Source of the DNA: Gammaproteobacteria bacterium
GTDB taxonomy: Bacteria > Pseudomonadota > Gammaproteobacteria > Pseudomonadales > Azotimanducaceae
Reading direction: 5' to 3'
NCBI GenBank assembly: GCA_026707045.1
Contig: JAPOXO010000012.1
Span: 1-64,000 of the forward strand
DNA length: 64,000 nt
Both the position numbers and the translations under genes were made by a program. This document shows positions 18,112 to 28,500 of this stretch, piece by piece; positions within the stretch are counted from its first letter, which is position 1; the number at the start of each line of letters is the position of its first letter. The notes under the pieces are model-generated. The model had not been told where the DNA came from. It saw only the letters and a program-made list of their open reading frames with translations, and did no database searches.

Positions 18112-19947
18112 GTGCGCAATACTTCCGCAATCGTAATGGCTTCCTGTCTTGTGGCTGCTCTTTGTAGCCACTTGCTAGCCCAAGAAACCCGCACATTCAC
18201 CTCACATGCGTTGACCCTGGAAGACGCTCCGAAATACCCGGCAGACTTTGAACATTTGGAGTACGTAAATCCAAATGCACCAAAAGGTGGGACTATGAGG
18301 TTGTTTGCCATTGGGGGCTTCGACACGTTCAATCCATACGTCATCAAAGGTGATCCAGCAGCAGGTTTGGTCGACCGATTCTATGAATCGCTCGTTCGAG
18401 AGACCGAAGACGACTCCCTGACGGGCTATGGAATGGTCGCGGGCAAGATTGAAGTGGCAGAGGACATCTCGTTCGTTGTCTATCACTTGCGTCCTGAGGC
18501 GAGATTTAATGACGGTTCTCCAATCACCTCAGAGGACGTTGTATTTAGTTTCAATATTCTCAAAGAGAAAGGACAGCCTTTCTATCGTGCCTATTACGGC
18601 AATGTTTCAGAAGCGATTGCAGTTGACACTCACACAGTTAAGTTCTCGTTTTCTGGCGAACCGAATCGTGAGCTTCCGCAAATCGTTGGACAGTTCCCCA
18701 TACTTTCCAAGGCCTATTGGAAAGACAGGGAATTCGATCAAACAACTCTTGATCCACCAGTGACAAGCGGTCCTTACAAGATCAAAGACTTCGAACCTGG
18801 AAGATTCGTAGTATTCGAGCGAGATCCTGACTATTGGGCAGCAGACTTACCGATTAACAAGGGGCTTTGGAATTTCGATGTCATTCGCTACGACTACGTA
18901 CGGGACGATGACGTTGCCATCGAGGCGTTCAAGTCTGGAGAGTATGACTTCCGCGCAGAGTCCTCAAGCAAGAAGTGGGCCACTGCCTACGACTTTCCCG
19001 CGCTGAATGAAGGAATGGTTCGCAAGGAAATGCTGCGGCATTACAGAGCAACCGGAATGCCCTCCTTTGTGTTCAATATTCGTAAGCCAAAGTTCCAGGA
19101 CTGGCGCGTGCGGAAAGCGCTTGGATATTGCTTCGATTTCGAATGGTCTAATAAGAATCTCTTTTATGGACAGTACACGCGTAGCCGCAGTTTTTTTGAC
19201 AACTCAGATTTAGCTTCGGCAGGATTGCCTACTGAAGCAGAGTTGAAAATTCTTGAGCCGTATCGAGGAAGAATTCCAGACGAGGTATTCACGACGGAGT
19301 TCGTCGTACCCAAGACCGATGGATCGGGAAACATTCGTGGCAATCTCAGAGAAGCAATAGACCTCTTGACGGAAGCTGGGTGGATTGTTGATAACAATCA
19401 ACTTGTTCACTCTGAATCGGGAGAGGCTATGGTCATTGAATTCCTGCTTGTGTCTCCCGAATTTGAGAGGATCGTATCGCCTTTCATCCAAAACTTAAAT
19501 AGACTTGGGATTAAGGGTCAGATTCGAACGGTCGAACAGGCTCAGTACATAAATCGAAGAAATGCTTTTGATTACGACATGATCACGGTCGTATTCGGGC
19601 AGTCGCGTTCACCTGGCAATGAGCAGCGAAACTATTGGGGTTCCGAATCCGCAGACGCGCCAGGCAGTTTTAACTTTGTAGGCATTCAGGATGCGGTTAT
19701 CGATGAACTGGTCGAGAAAGTCATTGAGGCTACATCTCGCGCTGAGCTCATTGTTGCGTCGCGCGCCCTCGATCGAGTTCTGCAATGGCACTACTTCGTC
19801 ATTCCAACGTGGCACATAAACTCTGATCGAGTGATTTGGTGGGACAAGTTTGGTCGTCCCGCAATTAAGCCCGCATTTGGAGTTGGCCTTTGGTCATGGT
19901 GGCTCGACCCTGACAAGAACGAAAGAGTCGAGTCGTACCGAAATTAA
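18112..19947 (+). CDS. yejA: Peptide/microcin-type ABC importer, periplasmic binding protein YejA
   Basis: 611 residues, solute-binding protein family 5. The chosen start is GTG 18112 behind AGGAG with 6-nt spacing, giving a clean signal peptide (SAIVMASCLVAALCSHLLAQ). Earlier in-frame starts (TTG 18049, ATG 18082) would place about 20 extra charged residues before it. Conserved landmarks include the N-terminal YVNPNAPKGGTMRL block, FDTFNPYVIKG, and the lobe with RPEARFNDGSPITSEDVVFSF. It captures oligopeptides in the periplasm and hands them to YejBE. The genes for those permeases follow on the same strand. Its spacing to yejB is 88 bases. Confidence 0.9.
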   Translation: MRNTSAIVMASCLVAALCSHLLAQETRTFTSHALTLEDAPKYPADFEHLEYVNPNAPKGGTMRLFAIGGFDTFNPYVIKGDPAAGLVDRFYESLVRETEDDSLTGYGMVAGKIEVAEDISFVVYHLRPEARFNDGSPITSEDVVFSFNILKEKGQPFYRAYYGNVSEAIAVDTHTVKFSFSGEPNRELPQIVGQFPILSKAYWKDREFDQTTLDPPVTSGPYKIKDFEPGRFVVFERDPDYWAADLPINKGLWNFDVIRYDYVRDDDVAIEAFKSGEYDFRAESSSKKWATAYDFPALNEGMVRKEMLRHYRATGMPSFVFNIRKPKFQDWRVRKALGYCFDFEWSNKNLFYGQYTRSRSFFDNSDLASAGLPTEAELKILEPYRGRIPDEVFTTEFVVPKTDGSGNIRGNLREAIDLLTEAGWIVDNNQLVHSESGEAMVIEFLLVSPEFERIVSPFIQNLNRLGIKGQIRTVEQAQYINRRNAFDYDMITVVFGQSRSPGNEQRNYWGSESADAPGSFNFVGIQDAVIDELVEKVIEATSRAELIVASRALDRVLQWHYFVIPTWHINSDRVIWWDKFGRPAIKPAFGVGLWSWWLDPDKNERVESYRN

Positions 19948-20035
19948 ATGATTCTGGGGCAGCGATTCCAAAACTCAGCTTGACTATCGTTGGTTTACAT
20001 TCTTCAAGGATGATCTGAACGAATACTGACAAACA

Positions 20036-21151
20036 ATGCTTGCATACGTAATCCGAAGGATTCTGCTCATAATTCCGACCCTTTTCGGAATCATGGTGAT
20101 CAACTTTGTGGTCGTTCAATTTGCTCCGGGCGGTCCTATCGAACAGATCATCGCAGAACTCACGAACCCAGACATTCAAGCCACCCAACGAATTACCGGT
20201 GGCGGAGGTGGCGAGGTAGGAAGTGCCGGTCAGGACTCCATCCAATCAGGCGGAGGAGACTTTTCCAGCAAATATCGCGGAGGCGAAGGACTAGATCCCG
20301 AGTTTATCAAAGAGCTGGAAGAGTATTTCGGATTCGACAAACCGCTGTGGGAGAGGTTCTTCATGATGATGGGGAACTACATACGGTTTGACTTTGGAAC
20401 GAGCTACTTTAGAGACCAGACCGTAATTGATCTTGTGTTGGAGAAAATGCCTGTCTCAATTTCATTGGGATTGTGGACAACATTGCTGGTCTATCTCATT
20501 TCGATTCCGCTTGGTGTCCGCAAGGCGGTTAAGGATGGCACGAAGTTCGATGTGTGGACGAGTGCAGTCGTAATCGTCGGCAATGCAATACCGGGTTTCC
20601 TATTTGCCGTCTTGCTGGTTGTGCTATTCGCGGGAGGGAGCTACTTCGAATGGTTCCCATTACGTGGACTGACATCTGACAACTGGGCCGAGATGAACTG
20701 GTTTCAACAGATGCTCGACTACCTCTGGCACATGGTACTTCCGGTTGCTGCGTTGGTTATTGGAGGGTTTGCCACGCTCACTTTCCTCACCAAGAATTCG
20801 TTTTTGGACCAGATCAACCAGCAATACGTGATGACAGCACGAGCGAAGGGTATTGCGGAACGCCGCATTCTCTACGGCCATGTCTTCAGAAACGCGATGC
20901 TAATCGTGATTGCAGGTTTTCCTGGCGCGTTTGTTGGCATTTTGTTTACGGGTGCGTTGCTGATCGAGATTATTTTCTCGCTAGATGGATTAGGTCTACT
21001 AGGATTTGAAGCAGTGCTTAAACGCGACTATCCGGTGATTTTCGCAACGCTTTATTTCTTCACTCTCCTTGGATTGCTGATGAACCTCATCGGTGATCTC
21101 ACCTACACGTTCATCGATCCACGAATCGACTTTGAGACACGCGGTGGCTGA
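20036..21151 (+). CDS. yejB: ABC peptide importer permease YejB
   Basis: 371 residues from ATG 20036. It begins with the canonical [18 protein letters not shown] first membrane helix of DppB/YejB permeases, then the long periplasmic insert typical of YejB (about 35-110, Gly-rich here), then five more helices. The EAA-type cytoplasmic loop (about 262-285, [20 protein letters not shown]) docks on the ATPase. The stop overlaps the yejE start by 8 bases, so the two subunits are translationally coupled. No strong ribosome binding site precedes it, which fits dependence on yejA transcription and coupling. Confidence 0.92.
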   Translation: MLAYVIRRILLIIPTLFGIMVINFVVVQFAPGGPIEQIIAELTNPDIQATQRITGGGGGEVGSAGQDSIQSGGGDFSSKYRGGEGLDPEFIKELEEYFGFDKPLWERFFMMMGNYIRFDFGTSYFRDQTVIDLVLEKMPVSISLGLWTTLLVYLISIPLGVRKAVKDGTKFDVWTSAVVIVGNAIPGFLFAVLLVVLFAGGSYFEWFPLRGLTSDNWAEMNWFQQMLDYLWHMVLPVAALVIGGFATLTFLTKNSFLDQINQQYVMTARAKGIAERRILYGHVFRNAMLIVIAGFPGAFVGILFTGALLIEIIFSLDGLGLLGFEAVLKRDYPVIFATLYFFTLLGLLMNLIGDLTYTFIDPRIDFETRGG

Positions 21152-22316
21152 GTCCCAACCTTCGACTGTCGATCCACTTAGTGGCACAAGTTCTCAAACC
21201 GGAGTTGAGACTAAACAGTCGTGGATTTCGCCATTAACTTCACGAAGAATCAGTAATTTCAAGAAGAATCGACGGGGATACTGGTCGTTCTGGATTTTCA
21301 CAGTTCTCTTTGTAGTCTCGCTATTCGCTGAGTTCATAGCAAACGAAAAGCCTTTGTTGATCGGTTATCAAGGAAAGCTGTACACACCAGTGTTCAACGT
21401 TTATCCCGAAACGACATTCGGAGGTTTCTTTCAAACCGAGGCCGAATACAGGGAGAAGGAAGTTCAGGATTTGATACTCGCAGATGGTGGCTGGATGATT
21501 TGGCCCCCCATTCGGTTTTCGTACAGCACCACAAATTTCAATCTCGAACAACCGGCGCCATCTCCGCCTACAGGTCAGAACTTGCTCGGAACTGACGACC
21601 AGGCTCGAGATGTACTAGCTCGTGTGATATACGGATTCCGCATTTCGATTCTATTTGGGCTAGTGCTCACGGTTCTTTCATCTATAGTCGGAATTGCGGC
21701 AGGAGCTGTTCAAGGATATTTTGGAGGTTGGACGGACTTGCTGTTCCAGCGATTTATTGAGATCTGGGCGGGCATGCCGCGTTTGTACATGCTGATCATC
21801 CTAGCAAGTGTGTTTGTTCCTAGCTTTTGGCTATTGTTGTTTTTGCTATTGCTTTTTGAATGGATGTCGCTTGTGGGAGTCGTGCGTGCGGAATTTCTTC
21901 GCACGAGAAATTTCGAATATGTGCGTGCCGCCAGAGCGCTAGGTGTGAGAAACACAAAGATAATGCGTAAGCACGTATTGCCGAACGCAATGACCGCAAC
22001 GATCACTTTCTTGCCCTTCATAATGATTGGATCCATTACCGCTTTGACTTCATTGGATTTTCTCGGCTTTGGCTTGCCACCCGGATCGGCATCTCTGGGC
22101 GAACTGCTTGCTCAGGGGAAGGCCAATCTCCATGCGCCATGGCTAGGACTCACGTCGTTCTTTGTGCTGGCGTTTATGCTCAGTTTGCTGATCTTTATCG
22201 GAGAGGGAGTACGCGATGCATTTGATCCAAGAAAGACATTCGATGCAATGGCGGAAGAGAGTGCTAAATCTACGGCAGAATCAACATTTGTAGCAGCTGA
22301 GGCTTCTCGAACCTAG
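21144..22316 (+). CDS. yejE: ABC peptide importer permease YejE
   Basis: 390 residues from GTG 21144, inside the last codons of yejB; a farther upstream start would run through yejB. A charged cytoplasmic N-terminus of about 50 residues precedes the first helix ([20 protein letters not shown]). A periplasmic loop contains [20 protein letters not shown], the landmark of the DppC/YejE group. The EAA loop ([21 protein letters not shown]) is intact. An ATPase gene (yejF) would normally follow, but the next gene is a Fic protein, so the nucleotide-binding subunit must come from elsewhere in the genome or be shared. Confidence 0.92.
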   Translation: MAESQPSTVDPLSGTSSQTGVETKQSWISPLTSRRISNFKKNRRGYWSFWIFTVLFVVSLFAEFIANEKPLLIGYQGKLYTPVFNVYPETTFGGFFQTEAEYREKEVQDLILADGGWMIWPPIRFSYSTTNFNLEQPAPSPPTGQNLLGTDDQARDVLARVIYGFRISILFGLVLTVLSSIVGIAAGAVQGYFGGWTDLLFQRFIEIWAGMPRLYMLIILASVFVPSFWLLLFLLLLFEWMSLVGVVRAEFLRTRNFEYVRAARALGVRNTKIMRKHVLPNAMTATITFLPFIMIGSITALTSLDFLGFGLPPGSASLGELLAQGKANLHAPWLGLTSFFVLAFMLSLLIFIGEGVRDAFDPRKTFDAMAEESAKSTAESTFVAAEASRT

Positions 22317-22338
22317 AGCAGGACTCGAGAGCAACTGA

Positions 22339-22356
22339 TGAATCATTGTTGATTCA
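22339..22356 (+). terminator. Hairpin after yejE
   Basis: TGAATCA and TGATTCA form a perfect 7-bp stem with a TTGT loop, 22 bases after the yejE stop. No U-tract follows directly, so it is either a weak or factor-assisted terminator or an mRNA 3' end stabiliser. Confidence 0.35.
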
Positions 22357-22506
22357 CCGGGAAATTTTCGAACGACCCGAGACGTCTTCCAAGAAATTGT
22401 CGGCAGGTTCAGACACTTGAACTGACTGCACCACCTCATTGTACTTCTTTTCGTATCACGATCAGGAGTAAAGTCTCTTATTCGTTTCATTTACGTATCA
22501 AAAAAC

Positions 22507-22572
22507 ATATAATTTTAGTGTATTCGTAACTTATTTGTAACAAAAATCGTATAATTTTAGAGTTTTTGTAAC
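22507..22572 (+). promoter_or_regulatory. Duplicated AT-rich promoter/operator in front of fic
   Basis: Two 24-bp direct repeats begin at 22507 and 22549 (42 bp apart). Each contains a perfect TATAAT (22508-22513 and 22550-22555) followed by TTTAG and ending in GTAAC. A third GTAAC is at 22537-22541. The -35 regions are poor (TTTCAT is the best for the first). The downstream gene has a DNA-binding-like N-terminus, so autoregulation at these repeats is a reasonable inference. The ATG at 22578 is only about 15 bases past a start site set by the second TATAAT. Confidence 0.55.
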
Positions 22573-22577
22573 AGTGG

Positions 22578-24041
22578 ATGGCTGTGTCAAGCCGCATACA
22601 GGATAGTAATCGCATCCTCGACCTGCTTAGCCAATCCAACGGCCCGCTGTCGGCTCGAGAAGTTAGCGAGGCCTTGGGTAATCTAACCCGAATCACTACC
22701 ATTCGTCGGCTAAACGAACTCGGTGAAATGGGACTCATTGTGACTGTTGGCGTTGGTCGATCAACCAAGTATCGAATTGTAAATCGTATCCCGTTTAGAG
22801 TCTCGATTCCTGTGGGCCTGGATGCGAAAGATATTGATCAGTATGTGAAACAGCCTGTGCAAACGCGAGAAAGAGTGAGGTATCAAAGAGATTTTCTCTC
22901 AAACTACAAGCCAAATGTCACTCGATACCTTGAACAACCGATTCTAGATAAGCTACATCAAGCAGGAAGGCTGGATTCTGAATATCCGTATGATCCCAGT
23001 TCTGACAGCGGAAGACGAAGGTTTGAGAGATTTCTGGTCGATCTTTCTTTTGCATCCAGTCGTCTTGAGGGCGTAGATACAGACTACCTTCAAACCGAGA
23101 GGCTTGTCCTAGAACTCGATCAGAATTCGAGCAGCGGGGATCGAACCAACGTCGTCATTGTTTTGAATCACAAGGACGCCATCGGAATGTTGTTGAATGG
23201 TGTCGTGTTGGAGGTCGGCTCGAGCCCCACGGATTTCAACTTGACGACTGTTTTCGAGGTACATGCGCAACTTACGAAAAACTTGCTGATAGACCCAAAC
23301 AACGTTGGACAATTGCGCCGATTAGAAGTGAGCATCGAAGGTTCGTCTTACGTTCCGGAAAGTGACTTTAGGGATCTTCGAGAGTTATTGTCTGAGATTC
23401 TTGAGAAGTGCAGGGAGATTAAAGATCCGTTCGAGCAGTCTCTGTTTGCTTTGGTGCATCTCTCTTATTTGCAGCCTTTTGTTGACGGCAACAAGAGAAC
23501 TGCTCGGATTCTGGCAAATTTGCCTCTTATTCGGTCTGGAATGTGCCCAATATCGTTCCTAGGCACCCCAAAGTCCGCCTATATCAATGGGATGCTAGGT
23601 GTATATGAGCTTAATCGAACAGAATTGATTCGTGACGTCTTCGTCTCGACTTATGTGCAGTCCGCGTACCAGTTTCACCAAGACCGTGAGCGTACGACAT
23701 CACCCACTCAACTTTCCCTCCTTTATCGAAATGAAATAGATGCAATGATTCGTCACTTACTCACAGATGATCCTTTAGACCCTTTGGGAGAACTAGATTC
23801 CTGGATCAATGATTTTCGCCATTTGGATTTCAACCAACAGAACTACCTGAGAGCTCTAGTGATTGAGGAGTATAGAAATACCACCGAGTTTTTGGCACGA
23901 ACTATTGGGGTGGATACAAAAGTCTATCGTAAATGGAATTTGGGAAGAAGCGTCTACTACAACGAAATCGAGCTACCTGTGACAAATCTGGAATCACTGC
24001 CACTGGAAACGCGTGCATCAGATTCCCGACCATCTGTTTGA
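22578..24041 (+). CDS. Fic family protein with N-terminal winged helix and Gln-substituted Fic motif
   Basis: 487 residues. Residues 1-70 look like a winged helix-turn-helix (LLSQSNGPLSAREVSEAL; TTIRRLNELGEMGLI). An inhibitory-helix motif SSRLEG fits (S/T)xxxE(G/N), as in class II Fic proteins with N-terminal autoinhibition. The Fic loop reads QPFVDGNKRTAR (about residue 303), where the classical motif is HPFxDGNxRxxR: the catalytic His is Gln while the phosphate-binding DGNKR is kept. From memory, a COG3177 subgroup also has Gln here, so this is more likely a subgroup trait than a lesion. AMP transfer by the usual mechanism is not expected; nucleotide binding or a regulatory role is possible. 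The gene stands alone and may control itself through the upstream repeats. Confidence 0.85.
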   Translation: MAVSSRIQDSNRILDLLSQSNGPLSAREVSEALGNLTRITTIRRLNELGEMGLIVTVGVGRSTKYRIVNRIPFRVSIPVGLDAKDIDQYVKQPVQTRERVRYQRDFLSNYKPNVTRYLEQPILDKLHQAGRLDSEYPYDPSSDSGRRRFERFLVDLSFASSRLEGVDTDYLQTERLVLELDQNSSSGDRTNVVIVLNHKDAIGMLLNGVVLEVGSSPTDFNLTTVFEVHAQLTKNLLIDPNNVGQLRRLEVSIEGSSYVPESDFRDLRELLSEILEKCREIKDPFEQSLFALVHLSYLQPFVDGNKRTARILANLPLIRSGMCPISFLGTPKSAYINGMLGVYELNRTELIRDVFVSTYVQSAYQFHQDRERTTSPTQLSLLYRNEIDAMIRHLLTDDPLDPLGELDSWINDFRHLDFNQQNYLRALVIEEYRNTTEFLARTIGVDTKVYRKWNLGRSVYYNEIELPVTNLESLPLETRASDSRPSV

Positions 24042-24202
24042 GTTCAATGCTATGTGTGAATTTGGCGTTCTATAGCAACTGGTCCGCAGTAAATCATTCT
24101 GTGCGCAATCAAGGCTTAACCAAACCGGTCTTTGACTGAATCCCATGAGGCAATGTCGAAATATACAATCTCAGTTCACTACAAGATGCCGCTTCCAATC
24201 CA

Positions 24203-25300
24203 GTGAATACACAGACTGAATTAACTCTAGACCAAAAGCAAGATTTCTACAACGACGGCTTCATCGTGCTCAGGAACATCGTCCCGAAAGAACTGACCAG
24301 GGCCGCCAAGAGACGAATCCATGTCATGATTGGTCGCGAAGGCAGCCTTCGTAGGCATTACAAAGACTTATCGGCAGCTCCTGAATTCCCTGCGCTTATA
24401 AACAACACCGCAATGGGTGAATTGCTCAAGAACACAATGGGAACATTCGATGCGCCCGTTAAGGCAATGCCGACTGCGCTGCATCCTTTCGACGCATCTA
24501 CTGACACTACGGCCTTCGGTGTTCCAGGTACCGAGATACCGAATTTTAGCTTTGTACCGCATCTCGATGGACAATGGGCAGGACGGATACCCAGAAACCA
24601 AAACGAAGTAGACAACTGGCATTCACCTCGAACTGAGCATTTTGGAACCGGTGACGCGACGAATCGAGGCGGAAACAACACTCCTCTTTTCCAAGATCCG
24701 GACTGCAATCTCTCTATTGGAAGCTTTACAGCTTTTGTCGGTATCGCATTGAACGATCAGACTGAGTTTGGAAGGGGCAATCTAGCGGTACTTCGTGGTG
24801 CACATCATGCGGTCGAAGAGTTCTTCCAAATGCAGCGCGATAGCGGAGGAGTTGTCGGTCCAGAGGGTGAGGGCTGGCCTCGCCTGCGTCCCGTGGGAGA
24901 GAGTGGCGTGACCATGAATCACTTGCCGCAAGCAATTCGTGATCAATTCTCTGAAGGATCTGAAACCACACCTGATGGAACGTTGTGGCTGAAACCAACA
25001 CCGATTCTCCTAGAGGAAGGCGATGCTGTTATCACGCTACATGCAATTCCGCACTGTGGGACGGCGAACAGACTCGGACACGAGCCAAGAATGAATGTGT
25101 ATTTCCGATTGCGACGACATCGGCTTGGTGGGGCTACTGTTTTAGGCGACAGCGACCATCCGGATCGCGGTTGGAATGGGGAATTCCTCGAATACTCGGA
25201 AGGTTACAACCCTTGGGAAGTCGCAATTGAAAAGCTGTGTGACCACTGGAGCGAGTGGGATGGAATGAAGGAATTCGTCGCTCAGCAACCAGTTCTGTAG
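24203..25300 (+). CDS. Phytanoyl-CoA dioxygenase (PhyH)-like Fe(II)/2-oxoglutarate oxygenase
   Basis: 365 residues from GTG 24203. The N-terminus DQKQDFYNDGFIVLRNIVP is typical of PhyH enzymes. The iron site is seen as HLDGQW (H-x-D, about residue 120) and a distal His in AIPHCGTANR (about 279), with the Arg that would bind 2-oxoglutarate in RMNVYFRLRR further on. The reaction is hydroxylation of an unknown substrate using 2-oxoglutarate and oxygen. Neighbours give no pathway: a Fic gene before and a secreted protease after. Such genes are numerous in some marine symbiont genomes (general knowledge). Confidence 0.8.
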   Translation: MNTQTELTLDQKQDFYNDGFIVLRNIVPKELTRAAKRRIHVMIGREGSLRRHYKDLSAAPEFPALINNTAMGELLKNTMGTFDAPVKAMPTALHPFDASTDTTAFGVPGTEIPNFSFVPHLDGQWAGRIPRNQNEVDNWHSPRTEHFGTGDATNRGGNNTPLFQDPDCNLSIGSFTAFVGIALNDQTEFGRGNLAVLRGAHHAVEEFFQMQRDSGGVVGPEGEGWPRLRPVGESGVTMNHLPQAIRDQFSEGSETTPDGTLWLKPTPILLEEGDAVITLHAIPHCGTANRLGHEPRMNVYFRLRRHRLGGATVLGDSDHPDRGWNGEFLEYSEGYNPWEVAIEKLCDHWSEWDGMKEFVAQQPVL

Positions 25301-25353
25301 TGGCACTCTAACCAAGTTATCGGCCAGATTTGTGGCGAGTAACGGGGCCGCAC

Positions 25354-25470
25354 GTTCAGTGACCGAACACCGCATTTTCTGTTCGTTGATCACCGAACAA
25401 ATTGATTGACTTTGTTCGACTAATGATTCTGCGGACTCTCGAACAAAAACACCGTTTCAGGGTCTATACT
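25354..25470 (+). promoter_or_regulatory. Three GTTC...GAAC inverted repeats and a -10 box upstream of the metalloprotease gene
   Basis: Dyads occur at 25354-25368 (GTTC-N7-GAAC), 25381-25398 (GTTCG-N8-CGAAC around TGATCA) and 25414-25444 (GTTCG ... CGAAC, wide spacing). A TATACT at 25465-25470 is a good -10; the -35 is not evident, which suits a factor-dependent promoter. The half-site GTTCG recurs in both orientations at intervals of about 20-30 bases, so cooperative binding is plausible. The regulator is unknown. Confidence 0.45.
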
Positions 25471-25520
25471 TAACGGAAGATGTGGTGTTTTTTGCCCGTT
25501 TCTTGGGCAACAGGAGAAGT

Positions 25521-28500
25521 GTGTTGATTACGAACAGGACGACGACTTGTCGCGTCGGCAGATTTTCTAAGATCAAGACTGATAAAGGTAGGCACATTAC
25601 GTACTCGTTCAGCTACTTGGCTAAGTGTTTGGTAACTCTGTTTGTTGCGATTTCGTGTGCAAGCGTATCTGCAAACGGCAATCGAATCTACATCGAATGC
25701 CCGTGTACCGTCGAACGGACTGAAGATGGGCAACTGGCGATCACTGCGGGATTCCGTAGTTTCAGAGGTGTAGAAACAGATCGTCTTAGATTTGACGTGT
25801 TTGCAAGGGAGAATAGAAACGACCGTTCACGAACATATATCGGCAACGTGCTGGTGGAGGAGTTAGTTCCGGCACTGGTAGAGGACGCGGAACCGGCCGA
25901 CAGTATGACCGAGATCAAGACATACTACGGTGAATTTGCTCCAGGAATCGAAACTACTAGCGCCTTGAACAACGAACAGTTTCTGCAGATCGTTTTGTAT
26001 CGCAACTGGAATCGATCCGGTGGCTATCAAGACCAGGTATGGGGAGAGGATCCCGTGCTTGTCAAGGAGCCATTTTCGACGAATGAATTGGATTATCTAC
26101 TTGACTCAGACGAAGATGGTGTGAGCGACCTAAACGAAGTAGCGCAGGGAACAGATCCTCAAGACGCAAATTCAATTCCTGAGGGCGCCACCATCGATGT
26201 GCTAGGGCTGTATAGTCGTGGATTTGCCGAGTTTCACTCAGAAGATCCTTACGCTCGAATTGTTCACATCATGGAAACGACGAACTCAATAGCCGAAAAC
26301 AGTGGTCTGCAGTTTGAGTTTCGGCTTGTTGGAATGATGGAAACTGAGGTAGACGACTACAACAATTTCAGCGCGATCAACATCTTTGACATGAAAGAAG
26401 AAGGGGATCGGCATGGTGCCGACATAGCTGTTGTGTTCAAAGGCGCTAGTGACGCGATCCAGTTCATTTGCGGCTACACCTACATCAACGGATGGGGTAT
26501 GCGCGGGCTCATGCCGCTAACTGATGATCGCATATATACGGCCTACGTGTTGACTGCTTGTCCCACTGACACTACGGCTCACGAAATTGGACATATCCTT
26601 GGATTGGGACACGCTGAAAGACAAAACGAAATTGGTTCATTCAGATGGGCACGCGGCCATGCTGTTGCCGACGAGTTCCACACTGTCATGGCTTACAGTC
26701 AGGGAGAAAGCAAGAGCACAGTTTTTTCCAATCCTGATCTTGAGGCTTGCTACAACCATCCGTGTGGTATTGACATAAACGCAGAATTGGCCGCCAACGC
26801 CGTGCTTGCCCTGAATGCGGTTCAATGGCAGTTCGAGGAAATTAGACCTTCCTTCCCCGATACTGATGGAGATGGATTCGTTGACCCTGTCGATGCGGTT
26901 CCTGATGATGGGACCGAATGGCTTGATACCGACGGAGACGGCATTGGCAATGGATCGGACGATGACGACGACGGTGATGGAATAGCAGATACTTTTGATG
27001 CGTTTCCTCTGGATGATTCGGAGTTCCTGGATAGCGATGAAGATGGCGTGGGCAACAACGCCGACGTGTTTCCCTTTGACCCCGACGAGCAATACGACAC
27101 TGATGGAGACGGAGTGGGGGACAATGGAGACCCGTTCCCACTAGATCCCAACGAGTGGGCTGATACCGATGGGGATGGTGTAGGAGACAACACTGATCTA
27201 TTTCCCGAAGATCCGAATGAAGCTTACGATACCGATGGCGATGGCGTGGGCAACAACGCCGACTCCGACGACGACAACGATGGAACCGAGGATGAATTGG
27301 ATGCCTATCCCTTGGACCCGAACAAAACTGAAATGGCGTCGTGGCAGCTTGTCGGCGAAAACGTTGGCGACTGGACTGGAAATGAAGTCGGTCCAATTGG
27401 AGACATTGATGGTGACGGCGAGTTGGAATTCTTTATTGCCGCTCTCAATTGGGACCGAGATGAGCTTGAAAACGCGGGAATCATTTACGTAGTCTCACAT
27501 GCAGATCTTGCAACAATTGATGAATTGGATGGGACTGCGGATCGCATCATTCAATTAGCGAACGTATCCCAAGCACCCAATTCCTGGGTGATCATGGGAG
27601 GAAGCGAATTTGCGTTTCTAGGATGGTCCCCTACAACTGGAGACATTGACGGCGATGGTCAGCCGGAGTTTTTGGTTGGTGCTCTGGGTGCTACTCACAC
27701 TGTGGACGAAACTGAAATTGCCTCCGGATCCGCTTATGTCCTCTTTACTGACGAATTTGGCCTGATGGACGAAGCCGACGGAGTAGTTGATCGCAGAATT
27801 GGGCTTGAAAATTTCGATGCCGGATCTCGATCTGTACAGGTTGTAGGCTCAGTTCAGCTCGCATCCGTTGGAACTGGGGTTTCAGCTGGAGATGCAGACG
27901 GCAACGGTCGGGACGACTTGCTCATTGGTGCTGCGGGATTGAACGACGATTCAGGAGCAGCCTATTTGGTATGGGATTCCTTGCTTATGGCCGATGACGA
28001 AGATCCAGAATCATTCAGTCAGATTTTCAACGTTGATGATGCCGTGTCAAACGGGGACATCATTGCCATTTATGGTGATCCTGGAGACGACATTGGTAGC
28101 GATGTTTCTTTGCAGGGCGACTATGACGGTGATGGGATACCTGAATTTACGGTATCTGGTAGAAACTATGGCAATGAAAACTCAGGTGCCATTTTTATCA
28201 TGCCAATTGACCAGCTCAAAACCGCGGATTATGCCGATGGAGAGCGAGACGGAAGAATCAAACCTGAAAACGTACAGACAACGCCAAATACTTGGACAAT
28301 TGAAGGTTTTCCGGCAAGTACGTTCGGCTTGACCTTCACTGCGGATGGTGACCTCAATGGTGACGGAAAAACGGAAATCCTTGTAAGACACGAAGACTTG
28401 ATATGGGGCGGCTATGTGATATCCGGAGCTGAGTTGGAAGCGAGCGACTTGGAAGATTACTCTGCAGATCAGCGCATTGAGATTCACAATACACGAAGAC

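Noticed and set aside
25354..25444. SOS (LexA) boxes
   Set aside because: The dyads are GTTC-N7-GAAC, unlike gammaproteobacterial CTG-N10-CAG or the Gram-positive GAAC-N4-GTTC order.
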